A stretch of DNA of 64,000 bases from Bordetella genomosp. 10 (GTDB lineage Bacteria > Pseudomonadota > Gammaproteobacteria > Burkholderiales > Burkholderiaceae_B). Location of the stretch: contig NZ_NEVM01000005.1 of assembly GCF_002261225.1 (NCBI RefSeq), positions 248,001 through 312,000 on the forward strand. Reading direction: 5' to 3'. Under the pieces are notes generated by a model. The model worked only from the letters and a program-made list of their open reading frames with translations, was not told the DNA's origin and did not search any database. Position numbers and translations under genes: made by a program. Shown piece after piece: positions 1 through 8,442 of the stretch (the first letter of the stretch is position 1; each line of letters starts with the position of its first letter).

Positions 1-321
1 GTGGACGGCAATCCCACCTCCAGTTGCACGACCCTCTGCGCCGACGCGCACGAACGCGAGGTCACCACCATCGAGGGCCTGGCGCAAGGCAAGCGGCTGG
101 ATCCCCTCCAGCGCGCGTTCATCGCGCACGGCGCCCTGCAATGCGGGTTTTGCACGCCCGGCATGATCCTCGCCGTCAAGGCAATGCTGGCGCGCCATGA
201 GCGGCCCTCCGAGGAAACGGTCCGCCATTACCTGCGCGGCAACATCTGCAGATGCACCGGCTACGTGAAGATCCTCGAAGCCATCATGGATCTCGTCCAC
301 AACCCTTCCCATTACCGATAG
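1..321 (+). CDS. (2Fe-2S) subunit of a molybdenum hydroxylase, 5'-truncated
   Basis: This is the C-terminal 106 residues of a small iron-sulfur subunit of the xanthine dehydrogenase / nicotinate or isoquinoline hydroxylase family. The gene begins before the window, so the GTG at base 1 is an internal codon. The last cysteine of the plant-ferredoxin-type cluster is visible in SSCTTL (residue 9). The second, all-helical [2Fe-2S] domain has CGFCTPGM and GNICRCTGY, the four cysteines expected. Such subunits pass electrons from a molybdopterin subunit that hydroxylates an N-heterocycle. Its stop lies 8 bp before the FAD monooxygenase, consistent with one catabolic operon. The substrate cannot be read from this fragment. 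Confidence 0.93.
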   Translation: MDGNPTSSCTTLCADAHEREVTTIEGLAQGKRLDPLQRAFIAHGALQCGFCTPGMILAVKAMLARHERPSEETVRHYLRGNICRCTGYVKILEAIMDLVHNPSHYR

Positions 322-329
322 GAGAACCC

Positions 330-1550
330 ATGTCCGACTCCAGCAATACCCCGCCACGCACGCACGCGATCATCGCCGGCGCCGGGATGGGAGGGTTGAC
401 CCTGGCGCTGGCCCTTTTGAAAAAGGGCTTCGACGTCGACGTCTACGAACAGTCCCCCGAGCTTCGCGAGGTCGGCGCAGGCCTGTGGATCTCGGCCAAC
501 GGCGCGAAGGTCATGGCCGCCCTGGGCCTGAAGGAAAGGCTGGAGGAGATCAACCTGCCGCCGCAGGACAGGCTGATCCGCTACTGGAAGACCGGCGAGG
601 GTAGATCCGTCTACAACCGCGACGGCAACCCGTCGAAGGCCGACCACACGCTGATCCAGGTGCTGCGCTCGGAATTGCAGCGCGTGCTGTATGAAGCCGT
701 CGTGGCGATCAAGCCGGACGCGGTGCACTTCGGCGTGCGCTCGGCCGGCGCCGAAACGGTTGGCGGCCGCGCCCGCCTGCTGCTCGGCGACGGCGGCCAT
801 GTGGATGGCGACGTCGTCGTCGGCTGCGACGGCGCGCACTCCCGCGTGCGCCAGTCGATGTTCGGTCCCGCGCCGGCCCGCTACACCGGCGCCCTGGCCT
901 GGCGCGGCCTCACCCCCATGGGCAAGCTCAAGCCGCAGCATCGGGAAGCGCTGGCGTCGACCTGGGTCGGCCCCACCGCCCACGTCACGACCTATCCCGT
1001 GCAGAAGAACGGCGAGATGTTTGTCAGTTTCTCGGCGCAGGTCGACAGCGACACGTGGCACACCGAATCGTGGTCGGAGAAAGGAGACCTGGCCGACGCG
1101 CTCAAGGATTTCGAGGGCTGGCATTCCGACATCGTCGACCTGTTCGTCGGATCGGAAAACCTCTTCCGCTGGGGATTGTTCGTCCGCGATCCGCTTCAAG
1201 CATGGTCCCAGGGCCAGGTGACCCTGGTGGGCGACGCCTGCCATTCCATGACGCCCTATCTCGGCATGGGCGTCAACATGACGATGGAGGACGCCTTCGT
1301 GCTCGCCCGCTGCCTGGAACAGGGTCCGGACGACATCGCGGCGGCGCTGCGGCGCTACGACCGCGCGCGCATCGAACGCGCGAACCGCACCAAGGCCGAA
1401 TCGCTGAAGATGTTCCGCATCTTCCACAGCCCGGCATTGGCCCGGCCCGAGACCGCATGGCCGTACATCGACACGCACTGGTCGGCGCAGGCCGTCCGCG
1501 AGCGCTACGACTGGCTGCTGCAATACGACGCGACGACGGTGGAGATCTGA
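330..1550 (+). CDS. FAD-dependent aromatic monooxygenase (salicylate / 6-hydroxynicotinate hydroxylase family)
   Basis: A 406-residue class A flavoprotein monooxygenase. The N-terminal Rossmann motif is GAGMGGLTLALAL, and the FAD/ribityl motif GDACHSMTPYLGMG lies near residue 300. The chosen ATG is preceded by GGAG; an upstream in-frame start at 252 would overlap the iron-sulfur gene. Family members use NAD(P)H and O2 to hydroxylate or oxidatively decarboxylate aromatic acids. Its place between a molybdenum hydroxylase subunit and a maleamate-amidase-like hydrolase suggests a NicC-like step, hydroxylating a pyridine carboxylate. The exact substrate is an inference from context; salicylate or other hydroxybenzoates remain possible. 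Confidence 0.9.
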   Translation: MSDSSNTPPRTHAIIAGAGMGGLTLALALLKKGFDVDVYEQSPELREVGAGLWISANGAKVMAALGLKERLEEINLPPQDRLIRYWKTGEGRSVYNRDGNPSKADHTLIQVLRSELQRVLYEAVVAIKPDAVHFGVRSAGAETVGGRARLLLGDGGHVDGDVVVGCDGAHSRVRQSMFGPAPARYTGALAWRGLTPMGKLKPQHREALASTWVGPTAHVTTYPVQKNGEMFVSFSAQVDSDTWHTESWSEKGDLADALKDFEGWHSDIVDLFVGSENLFRWGLFVRDPLQAWSQGQVTLVGDACHSMTPYLGMGVNMTMEDAFVLARCLEQGPDDIAAALRRYDRARIERANRTKAESLKMFRIFHSPALARPETAWPYIDTHWSAQAVRERYDWLLQYDATTVEI

Positions 1551-1554
1551 CATC

Positions 1555-2256
1555 ATGACCGAGGTAGTGGAAAAACGCGCCCGCCCCTGGGACGGCATCA
1601 TTCCCGAGCGGGAGCTCGACATATACCGGCGCGCGGGCTGGGGCGCGCCGACCGGCATAGGCCGCCGTCCGGCCTTGCTGGTCATCGACGTGCAATACCG
1701 GTCGATGGGCTACGAAGCGATGCCCATCGAGCAGGCCATCGAGGCCATGCCCACGAGCTGCGGCGAATACGGCTGGCGCGCCGTGCCGCACATCGCGCGC
1801 TTGCTGCAAGCATTCCGGGACATGGGCGCGCCGGTCCTGTACCCCTACGTCGCCTTCAAGCGATCGCATGACCGCGGCCAATTCGAAGCCAAGGTCCCGG
1901 GCGTCATGGACGTGTCGGCTCCCGACTACGAGTTCGTCAAGGAGGTGCGGCCGCGGCAGGGCGACATCCAGATTCCCAAGCACCAGGCCAGCGCCTTCCA
2001 TGGCACCGCGCTGGCCAGCTATCTGATCGGCCTGGGCGTCGACACCGTGGTGGTGACGGGCTGCACCACCAGCGGATGCGTGAGAGCCACGGTCGTCGAC
2101 GCATGCGCGCTGAACTACAAGGTGGTCGTTCCGCAGGACGCCGTCTATGACCGGTCCCAGGTTTCGCATGCGGTGAACCTGTTCGACATGGCGAGCAAAT
2201 ACGCGGACGTCATGCCGACGGAGGAACTGGTGGATCTGCTGGGGACTTGCCGTTGA
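1555..2256 (+). CDS. Isochorismatase-like cysteine hydrolase (maleamate / N-carbamoylsarcosine amidohydrolase type)
   Basis: A 233-residue hydrolase of the isochorismatase superfamily. The Asp-Lys-Cys catalytic set is visible: D45 in LVIDVQYR, K142 in IPKHQASAF and the nucleophile C175 in TGCTTSGCVRATV, with the cis-peptide segment just before it. Members closest to this motif hydrolyse linear amides such as maleamate (NicF) or N-carbamoylsarcosine. It starts 4 bp after the FAD monooxygenase stop, so the two are almost certainly co-transcribed. With the molybdenum hydroxylase upstream, deamidation of a ring-opened pyridine (maleamate to maleate) is the most economical role, but it is inferred. 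Confidence 0.88.
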   Translation: MTEVVEKRARPWDGIIPERELDIYRRAGWGAPTGIGRRPALLVIDVQYRSMGYEAMPIEQAIEAMPTSCGEYGWRAVPHIARLLQAFRDMGAPVLYPYVAFKRSHDRGQFEAKVPGVMDVSAPDYEFVKEVRPRQGDIQIPKHQASAFHGTALASYLIGLGVDTVVVTGCTTSGCVRATVVDACALNYKVVVPQDAVYDRSQVSHAVNLFDMASKYADVMPTEELVDLLGTCR

Positions 2257-2265
2257 GGGGCAAGG

Positions 2266-2289
2266 CGGCCCCCGGGTTCGAGGGGGCCG
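2266..2289 (+). terminator. Hairpin after the catabolic operon
   Basis: An 8-bp GC-only stem (CGGCCCCC paired with GGGGGCCG) with an 8-base loop begins 9 bp after the hydrolase stop. There is no T-run, so it could be a weak or Rho-assisted terminator or an mRNA-stabilising hairpin. Confidence 0.4.
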
Positions 2290-2326
2290 GGCCATGGCAA
2301 GCGTGGCCGAGGAAACGAAGGAGACG

Positions 2327-2356
2327 GCGATAAAGGAGAAAGCGATAAAGGAGAAA
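2327..2356. repeat. 15-bp tandem duplication
   Basis: Two exact copies of GCGATAAAGGAGAAA lie back to back in the gap before the LprI-like gene, followed by a small GGGTTT/AAACCC hairpin. No coding role is seen. Confidence 0.85.
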
Positions 2357-2528
2357 GCGGGTTTTCTCTGGGGAAACCCTCGCTGTCCCCTCATAAAACC
2401 CGCATCAACGTAAAAAAGCTTTTGATTCCCTGCTCGACGCGCGCCCGCGGAACGCCGTTCCGGCCGTCTCTACTTACAATGTCGGGGCGCCCACTCCCTC
2501 CCGCGCCCCCACACCGAGCAGGAGTACC

Positions 2529-3008
2529 ATGGCCTACCGCTTCCCCTCCCCAAGCCCCGTCTGGCTGCTGATCGGCAGCGCGGCGCTGGCGGCCCTCATC
2601 GCCGCCGCCTCCATCGCGGAAACCGTGCCGGCGCGCGCCGGCGGCATGGTCGTCACCGGCCCCGGGCCGGTGATTCCCGATCCGCTCAATGAATGCGAGA
2701 ACACGGTGGGCGACCAGCCCCGCACCGCCCTCGCCCGTTGTCTCAACGACGCGCGGCACACCGCCGACAGGCAGATGCGCGACGCCTATGCGGAAGTCGA
2801 GAAAAACCTGCGCGAGATTCATTCCGCCGGCACGCCCAAGGCGGTGTCGACGCTGAAGGAAGCCCAGAAAGCCTTCCTCAAGTTCCGCGAGGCCGAGTGC
2901 AAGCGGCAAGGCGCCGCGGCCATGGGCGGCAGCGGCGCGGGCGATATGGAAGCGGCCTGCATCGTCAAGCTGACGCGCTGGCGGACCGGCGTCCTGGCAT
3001 CCGGTTGA
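2529..3008 (+). CDS. Secreted DUF1311 / LprI-like protein
   Basis: A 159-residue exported protein. A hydrophobic stretch at residues 12-38 forms a signal peptide or anchor. After it comes a cysteine-containing helical domain typical of DUF1311, with cysteines in LNECEN, ARCLND, EAECKR and AACIVK. LprI from mycobacteria, in this family, inhibits lysozyme; most proteobacterial members are uncharacterised. The ATG is preceded by GGAG at 2521. It stands alone between the catabolic operon and a convergent ABC operon, so context gives no further hint. Family assignment is fairly secure; function is not. Confidence 0.8.
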   Translation: MAYRFPSPSPVWLLIGSAALAALIAAASIAETVPARAGGMVVTGPGPVIPDPLNECENTVGDQPRTALARCLNDARHTADRQMRDAYAEVEKNLREIHSAGTPKAVSTLKEAQKAFLKFREAECKRQGAAAMGGSGAGDMEAACIVKLTRWRTGVLASG

Positions 3009-3054
3009 AGCGGGCGGCGGCGGTCGCGTCAGGACCGCCGGCCGCGCGCGCCGG

Positions 3055-3951
3055 TCAGAACTGCTGGGGACGCCATTTCAACAGGCGCGTTTCGCAGGTG
3101 GTGAGGATGTAGTCCACCGCCAGCGCCACCACCGCCAGCACGATCATGGCGGCGAACACGCCGCTGGCGTTGAACGATCCCTGGGCGGAGGAGATCAGCA
3201 GGCCTATCCCCTGCTTGGCGCCCAGGAACTCGCCCACCACGGCGCCCACCAGCGCGAAGCCGAAGCTGACGTGCAGGCTGGCGAGAATCCAGCTCATGGC
3301 CGAGGGTATGACCACCGACGTGGTGATCTGCCGCGGCGACGCGCCCAGGATCTTGGCGTTGGCGATCATGTAGCGGTCGGCCTCGCGCACGCCCTGGAAG
3401 GCGTTGCCGAACACCACGAAGAACACCATCACCACCGCCAGGGCCACCTTGGAAGCCATGCCCAGGCCCAGCGCGATCACGAAGATCGAGCCCAGCACCA
3501 CGCGGGGAATGGAATTGGCGATCTTGATGTACAGGCTGAAGACGTCGGCCAGCAGCCGGTTGCGGCCCAGGACGATGCCGCAGATCACGCCGCCGACGGC
3601 GCCGATGACAAAGCCCAGCAGGGTTTCCTCCAACGTGATCCACACTTGCAGCCACAGCGAACCCTGGGCCGTGCCCTCGCGGAACCAGGTGACCAGTTGC
3701 TCGTAGATCGCCGAGGGCTGCGAATAGAAAAAGGGATCGATCCAGCCGCGGCGCGCGCCGATCTCCCAGCCTCCCAGGATCACCACCAGAAACAGGATGC
3801 GCAGGCCGACGACCAGCGCATGGCGCGCCCGCATGCGGCCGCGCGCCGCTTCTTCCTCGCGGCTCAGCGCGGCGGCCGACAGCATCTCGTGCCCGGCGGA
3901 TCCCGACGCGCCGCTGGCCGCGGCGCCGGGTGGATTGCTTATCGTTGACAT
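3055..3951 (-). CDS. ABC transporter permease (SsuC/TauC type)
   Basis: A roughly 298-residue inner-membrane permease of the binding-protein-dependent family used for sulfonate, nitrate, taurine and aromatic-acid import. About six membrane helices are visible, starting at LVVGLRILFLVVILGG. The EAA-type cytoplasmic loop lies around GNAFQGVREADRYMIANA, ahead of ILGASPRQI. The ATG at 3951 is chosen because AGAGAG precedes it; a GTG at 3978 would add nine residues. It is the last gene of a three-gene operon with the ATPase and binding protein. Substrate unknown; the nearby pyridine-type catabolic genes make an aromatic carboxylate plausible. Confidence 0.9.
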   Translation of the reverse strand: MSTISNPPGAAASGASGSAGHEMLSAAALSREEEAARGRMRARHALVVGLRILFLVVILGGWEIGARRGWIDPFFYSQPSAIYEQLVTWFREGTAQGSLWLQVWITLEETLLGFVIGAVGGVICGIVLGRNRLLADVFSLYIKIANSIPRVVLGSIFVIALGLGMASKVALAVVMVFFVVFGNAFQGVREADRYMIANAKILGASPRQITTSVVIPSAMSWILASLHVSFGFALVGAVVGEFLGAKQGIGLLISSAQGSFNASGVFAAMIVLAVVALAVDYILTTCETRLLKWRPQQF

Positions 3952-3991
3952 GACTATCTCTCTCGGCTTGGATACCACGTGCGCACGGCGT

Positions 3992-4825
3992 TCAGCCGAT
4001 GTGCACCTCTTCGCGCAGATCGGCCCAGATCTGGCGCGACAGCTCGATGAATTGCGGCTGGTAGCGCACCTCTTCCATGACGCGCGGGCGCGGCAGGTCG
4101 ATGTCGTAGACCTGCTTGAGCGTGGCCGGCCGCGCCGTCAGCACGAAGACCCGGTCGGCCAGGGCGATGGCCTCCTCCAGGTCGTGCGTGACGAACACCA
4201 CCGACCCCGACTGCCGGGACCACAGGTCCAGCAGCTCGCCCTGCATCAGCGTGCGCGTCTGCATGTCGAGCGCCGAAAAGGGCTCGTCCATGAGCAGGAT
4301 CTCGGGCTTGTTGATGAAGGTCTGCGCCAGCGACACGCGCTTGCGCATGCCGCCCGACAACTGGTGCGGATAGTGCTGGCCGAATTTATCCAGCCCCACG
4401 CGGGCCAGCCAATCCTGCGCCAGCTCCATCGCCTCCTTGCGCGCCATGCCGCGGAACAAGGGGCCGGCGGCCACGTTGTCGATCACGCTGCGCCAGGGAA
4501 AGACGGCGTCGCTCTGGAACACGAAGCCGATGCGCGGGTCGGTGTCGCGCACCTCCTTGCCCATGACCCGCACCGTGCCCAGCGTGGGCTTGATCAAGCC
4601 GGTGATCAGGCCCAGCGTGGTGGACTTGCCGCAGCCCGTCGGACCGACCACGGCGACGAATTCGCCGTGGCGGACCTGCATGGAAAAGTCGCGCAAGGCC
4701 ACGGTGGCCTTGCCGTCCGGCGAGATGAAGCGGATGGAGACGTGGTCCAGCTCGATGGCCGGCACGTCCGCGCCCTTGCCGCCATCGGCCTTGCTGCTAC
4801 TGCTATGGGTGTCGGCGACGGTCAT
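3992..4825 (-). CDS. ABC transporter ATP-binding protein (SsuB/TauB type)
   Basis: A 277-residue nucleotide-binding subunit. Walker A is GPTGCGKST (about residues 61-69), the signature is LSGGMRKRVSLAQ (about 157), Walker B is ILLMDEPFSALD (about 177) and the switch His is in VFVTHDLEEA. The signature carries MRKR where most ABC proteins have QxQR, a common variant in the nitrate/sulfonate/taurine family. Its ATG lies one base after the stop of the substrate-binding gene, so translation is probably coupled. It powers import through the permease encoded downstream. Confidence 0.93.
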   Translation of the reverse strand: MTVADTHSSSSKADGGKGADVPAIELDHVSIRFISPDGKATVALRDFSMQVRHGEFVAVVGPTGCGKSTTLGLITGLIKPTLGTVRVMGKEVRDTDPRIGFVFQSDAVFPWRSVIDNVAAGPLFRGMARKEAMELAQDWLARVGLDKFGQHYPHQLSGGMRKRVSLAQTFINKPEILLMDEPFSALDMQTRTLMQGELLDLWSRQSGSVVFVTHDLEEAIALADRVFVLTARPATLKQVYDIDLPRPRVMEEVRYQPQFIELSRQIWADLREEVHIG

Positions 4826-4826
4826 G

Positions 4827-5834
4827 TCACTTGACCTGGTCGACGAACTCGTTGGTGTAGGTACGCGACAGGTCGATGGTCTTGCCCTTCAGGTTGGGAC
4901 TGAAGGCCTGCAGCACCTTCAGGGCCGTCTCGGGGCCGCCCTGGGGCATGCGGCCGTCGGGCGAGAACATGGGGATGGACGCCTTCATGGCCTGCACGTA
5001 GAGCGCCTTGTTGCCGCCGTAGTAATCGGTGGGCATCTTGTCGGCGATCTCCTCGGGCGTGTGCGTCTGGATGAAATGCAGGGTGCGCACGAAGGCCTTC
5101 GCCAGCTTGGCGGCTTCGTCCTTGTGGGACGCCGCCCAGTCGCTGCGCACGTACAGGCTGGCCGCCGGGTACAGGCCGTCCAGCGCCTGGCGGGTGCCGT
5201 CGGCCGTGACCAGGTCGACGATGGGCTTGGCCTCGCCGGTGGACAGCAGTTGCGAAGTGGTCGGCTCGGTGGTCCAGGCGACGTCGATGCGCTTCTGCTT
5301 CATGGCCGCGATCAGGGTGCTGCCCGCGCCCACCGGCAGCATGGTGTAGTCGCCGCTGGGATGGCCGCCCTTCAGGGCCAGGTATTGCGCCAGGAAGCTG
5401 GACGAGGAGCCCAGGCCGGTGACGCCTATGGTCTTGCCCTTGATGTCGGCGAAGCTCTTGATGGTGCCGGCTTCATCGCTGCGCACCATCATCATGGCGC
5501 CGGGCACCAGGCCGAACTGCACGATGGACTTGATTTCCTTGCCCTTGCTTTGCAGGTCGATGGAGTGGTCGTAGTAGCCGACCACCGCCTCGACGGCGCC
5601 CGCCACCAACTGGTTCTCGGCGTTGACGCCGGCCTGCTGCGATTGCAGTTCGACGTCCAGCCCTTCGTCCTTGAAGTAGCCGAGATTCTCGGTCAGCTTG
5701 GGCGGCAGGTAGATGATCTTGTCGATGCCGCCCACCATGATGGTGATCTTGGAAGCGGCGTGGGCGCCGGCCGATACGGCCAGCGCGGCCACCAGTGCGC
5801 CCGCGACGGAGGAATAACGGAACCATGCTCGCAT
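4827..5834 (-). CDS. ABC transporter substrate-binding protein (NMT1/SsuA-like)
   Basis: A 335-residue periplasmic binding protein. A signal peptide of about 26 residues ends at AGAHA. The mature protein starts with KITIMVGGIDKIIYLPPKL, the usual opening strand of NMT1/THI5-like binding domains, and continues with the EGLDVELQSQQAG and VGYYDHSIDL segments. First gene of the importer operon: GGAG sits 7 bp before the ATG. Related proteins bind sulfonates, pyrimidines, nitrate or aromatic acids, and the ligand cannot be deduced here. The operon converges on the catabolic operon, so a shared substrate is possible but unproven. Confidence 0.9.
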   Translation of the reverse strand: MRAWFRYSSVAGALVAALAVSAGAHAASKITIMVGGIDKIIYLPPKLTENLGYFKDEGLDVELQSQQAGVNAENQLVAGAVEAVVGYYDHSIDLQSKGKEIKSIVQFGLVPGAMMMVRSDEAGTIKSFADIKGKTIGVTGLGSSSSFLAQYLALKGGHPSGDYTMLPVGAGSTLIAAMKQKRIDVAWTTEPTTSQLLSTGEAKPIVDLVTADGTRQALDGLYPAASLYVRSDWAASHKDEAAKLAKAFVRTLHFIQTHTPEEIADKMPTDYYGGNKALYVQAMKASIPMFSPDGRMPQGGPETALKVLQAFSPNLKGKTIDLSRTYTNEFVDQVK

Positions 5835-5976
5835 TGTGAGTCTCCAGAATTTTTGTCATTCATGGCCTGACGGTTTCGACGGCCAGGTTTAAGGCCGGTG
5901 AAAGGATCGAAATCGCTGCCGACCATGCCGGACCCAATTGTGAGACTCGTAACTTGCGACTGGCTTTCATACAGGG

Positions 5977-6009
5977 AAAACCCCCGTCCGCGGCGGGCGG
6001 CGGGGTTTT
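5977..6009 (-). terminator. Rho-independent terminator of ndh
   Basis: AAAACCC pairs with GGGTTTT around an inner CCGTCCG/CGGGCGG stem with a CGG loop. On the minus strand the T-run follows the stem, placing the terminator about 45 bp after the ndh stop. It could work in both directions. The remaining bases up to 5835 would hold the promoter of the ABC operon; I see no clear -35/-10 pair. Confidence 0.65.
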
Positions 6010-6052
6010 ACGCCTGCGATGATTCATTTTCTCCGGGCAATGCGGCGCGCGG

Positions 6053-7351
6053 CTATTTTCCCTGGGTGATGAGGCGCGCGCTGCGCTGGCCGCGCGTGTG
6101 TATCCATAGCCAGCTCAGCGCCACGCTCAGGCGGTTGCGCATGCCGATCAGGAAGTAGATGTGGGCGATGCCCCAGATCCACCACGCCAGCGGCCCGCGC
6201 AGCTTGATGCGGCCGAAATCGATCACGGCCTTGCGCTTGCCTATGGTCGCCAGGTTGCCGCTGTGCTTGTAGCGGAACGGCCCCGGGGACGGCTCGCCGC
6301 GCAGCCGCGCCTTGATGGCCCCGCCCACGTAGCGCCCCTGCTGCTTGGCCGCCGGCGCGATGCCGGGCACCGGCGCGCCGTCCGGCCCGGCGATGCTGAC
6401 GGTGTCGCCCACCGCGTAGATTTCCGGGTGGCCCGGCACGGTGAGGTCCGGCTCGACCAGCACGCGGCCGGCGCGGTCGGCGTTCGCGCCCAGCCACTCC
6501 GCCGCCGGCGAGGCGCGCACGCCCGCGCCCCACAGCACCGTGTCGGCCTCCAGCCGCGTGCCGCCGAAGACCACGCCTTGCGCCGAGCATTCGGACACCG
6601 ACTGACCCAGCATCACCTCGACGCCGAGTTTTTCCAGCGCCTGCTTGGCGTAGGCTGACAGGGACGGGTCGAAGGCGCTCAGCAGGCGCTGTCCGCCTTC
6701 GATCAGCAGCACGCGCGCGCGGCGCGTATCGATGCGGCGGAAATCCGGCGGCAACGTGACGTGCGCCATCTCGGCGATGGTGCCGGCCAGTTCGACGCCG
6801 GTGGGTCCGCCGCCGATGACCACGAAGGTCAGCAGCGCGGCCTGGCGGCGCGGATCGGTTTCCCGTTCGGCGTGCTCGAAGGCCAGCAGGATGCGGCGCC
6901 GGATCATGGTGGCGTCCTCCAGGGTCTTCAGGCCGGGGGCGTGCGGCATCCAGTCGTCATGGCCGAAATAGGCGTGGCGCGCGCCGGTCGCCAGCACCAG
7001 GAAGTCATAGGGCACCCTGGCGCCGTCTTCCAGCAGGACCTCGCGCGCCCCGGTGTCGACGCCGCTGACCGTCGCCAGCAGGGTGCTGACTTCGGGGCGG
7101 TCGCGCAGCAGGTAGCGGATGGGCCAGGCGATCTCCGAGGTCGCCAGCGAGGCGGTGGCGACCTGGTAGAGCAAGGGCTGGAACAGGTGGTGGTTGCGCT
7201 GGTCGATGAGGGTGATGTCGACGTCCGCGCCCTTCAGGCGGTTGATGGCCTCCAGGCCGCCGAAGCCGCCGCCCACGACGACCACGCGAGGGCGGCCGGC
7301 CGCGCCGGATACGGTGGTTGGAGGGGAAGACGCGGAGGGTTGGTCGCTCAT
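6053..7351 (-). CDS. ndh: Type II NADH dehydrogenase (NDH-2)
   Basis: A 432-residue single-subunit flavoprotein that oxidises NADH and reduces quinone at the membrane without pumping protons. The FAD motif is VVVGGGFGGLEAINRL near the N terminus and the NAD motif is VIGGGPTGVELAGTIAEM at about residue 180. A third FAD contact is ALGDTVSI-like (IYAVGDTVSI). The C-terminal segment IWGIAHIYFLIGM is the hydrophobic membrane anchor. The ATG at 7351 has AGGA upstream; a longer frame to 7453 adds 34 unlikely residues. A LysR gene lies upstream on the same strand with a gap of about 120 bp. Confidence 0.93.
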   Translation of the reverse strand: MSDQPSASSPPTTVSGAAGRPRVVVVGGGFGGLEAINRLKGADVDITLIDQRNHHLFQPLLYQVATASLATSEIAWPIRYLLRDRPEVSTLLATVSGVDTGAREVLLEDGARVPYDFLVLATGARHAYFGHDDWMPHAPGLKTLEDATMIRRRILLAFEHAERETDPRRQAALLTFVVIGGGPTGVELAGTIAEMAHVTLPPDFRRIDTRRARVLLIEGGQRLLSAFDPSLSAYAKQALEKLGVEVMLGQSVSECSAQGVVFGGTRLEADTVLWGAGVRASPAAEWLGANADRAGRVLVEPDLTVPGHPEIYAVGDTVSIAGPDGAPVPGIAPAAKQQGRYVGGAIKARLRGEPSPGPFRYKHSGNLATIGKRKAVIDFGRIKLRGPLAWWIWGIAHIYFLIGMRNRLSVALSWLWIHTRGQRSARLITQGK

Positions 7352-7471
7352 GATACGGATTCCTTGATGCAATGGCGGCCGCGCGCCTGAAGAAGCGTGT
7401 GGCCGTGAATCGGAAGGATACGCTACAGTTGCTGCACTGCAAAAAAGCCCCACGCCGCACGGCTTGCGCCG

Positions 7472-8383
7472 CTACGCGGCCCGGCTGGCCTTGCCGGCGC
7501 CGCCCAGGCGCTCCGCCACGTAGTCCAGGAAGCAGGCGATGCGCGCGGCAAGCGGCGTGTTGCGATAGTAGACGGCATGGATGGGTTGGCGGACGTCGAC
7601 GGTGTCCCGCGCCAGCACCTGTACCAGGTCGCCGCGGCGGCGGTCCTCGTGCGACATGAAATCGGCCAGGCAGACCAGCCCCTCGCCGGCCAGCGCCAGG
7701 TGGCGCAGCGTCTCCCCGCTGGAAGCCGCCACCTGCGGACGGATATGCAGGCTGTCGCCCAGGGCGTGGCGCAGGGGCCAGTGGTTCAGCGTGTCCGGCT
7801 CGGTGAAGCCCAGCAGGCTGTGGCGCGCCAGGTCCTCCGCGCTGCGCGGCTTGCCGCGTTGCGCCAGATAGGCCGGGCTGGCCAGGATGCGCAGCGCGTT
7901 GCTGCCCAGCGGGCGCGCGTGCAGCGTCGAGTCGCGCAGGACGCCGATGCGGATGGCGACGTCGGTACGCTGTTCGAGCAGGTCGACGATGCGATCGTTG
8001 GATTGCAAGGCGAGTTCGATCTGCGGGTATTGCCGGCGGAACTCGCCGACCAGCGGCACGATGACGTGCAGCATGAAGGGAGACGCGGCGTTCACGCGCA
8101 GCAGGCCGGCCGGCTGCTGGCGCCGCAAGGCCATCTGCTCCTCGATGGCCTCGACCGATTCGACCACGCGGCGCGCCTCGCCCAGCAATAGCTGCCCTTC
8201 CTCGGTCAAGGCCAGGCGCCGCGTGGTCCGGTGCAGCAGCGTGGTCTCCAGCTTCTGCTCCAGGCGCCCCAGCGTCCGGCTGACGGCCGACACCGTTTGC
8301 CCCAGACGATCGGCCGCCGCCGTAATGGAGCCGGCGTCGACGACCGCGATGAAGGTCTGCATTTCGTCCAGGGTGGTCTTCAT
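7472..8383 (-). CDS. LysR-family transcriptional regulator
   Basis: A 303-residue regulator with the N-terminal winged helix (TFIAVVDAGSITAAADRLGQTVSAVSRTLGRLEQKL, residues about 10-45 by position) and a periplasmic-binding-like effector domain from about residue 90. It resembles the large CrgA/DsdC-like branch common in Burkholderiales. It is divergent from the lhr helicase gene (59 bp apart) and lies in front of ndh on the same strand. Its targets cannot be read from the sequence; autoregulation through the short divergent gap would be typical for the family. Confidence 0.9.
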   Translation of the reverse strand: MKTTLDEMQTFIAVVDAGSITAAADRLGQTVSAVSRTLGRLEQKLETTLLHRTTRRLALTEEGQLLLGEARRVVESVEAIEEQMALRRQQPAGLLRVNAASPFMLHVIVPLVGEFRRQYPQIELALQSNDRIVDLLEQRTDVAIRIGVLRDSTLHARPLGSNALRILASPAYLAQRGKPRSAEDLARHSLLGFTEPDTLNHWPLRHALGDSLHIRPQVAASSGETLRHLALAGEGLVCLADFMSHEDRRRGDLVQVLARDTVDVRQPIHAVYYRNTPLAARIACFLDYVAERLGGAGKASRAA

Positions 8384-8442
8384 GGGAAGGATGATACCCG
8401 CCCGGCATTGACGTGTTCGAAATCGCCCCGATATAAGAGGAC

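Noticed and set aside
312..1685. Minus-strand 457-residue frame over the FAD monooxygenase
   Set aside because: Shadow frame; FAD motifs lie on the plus strand.
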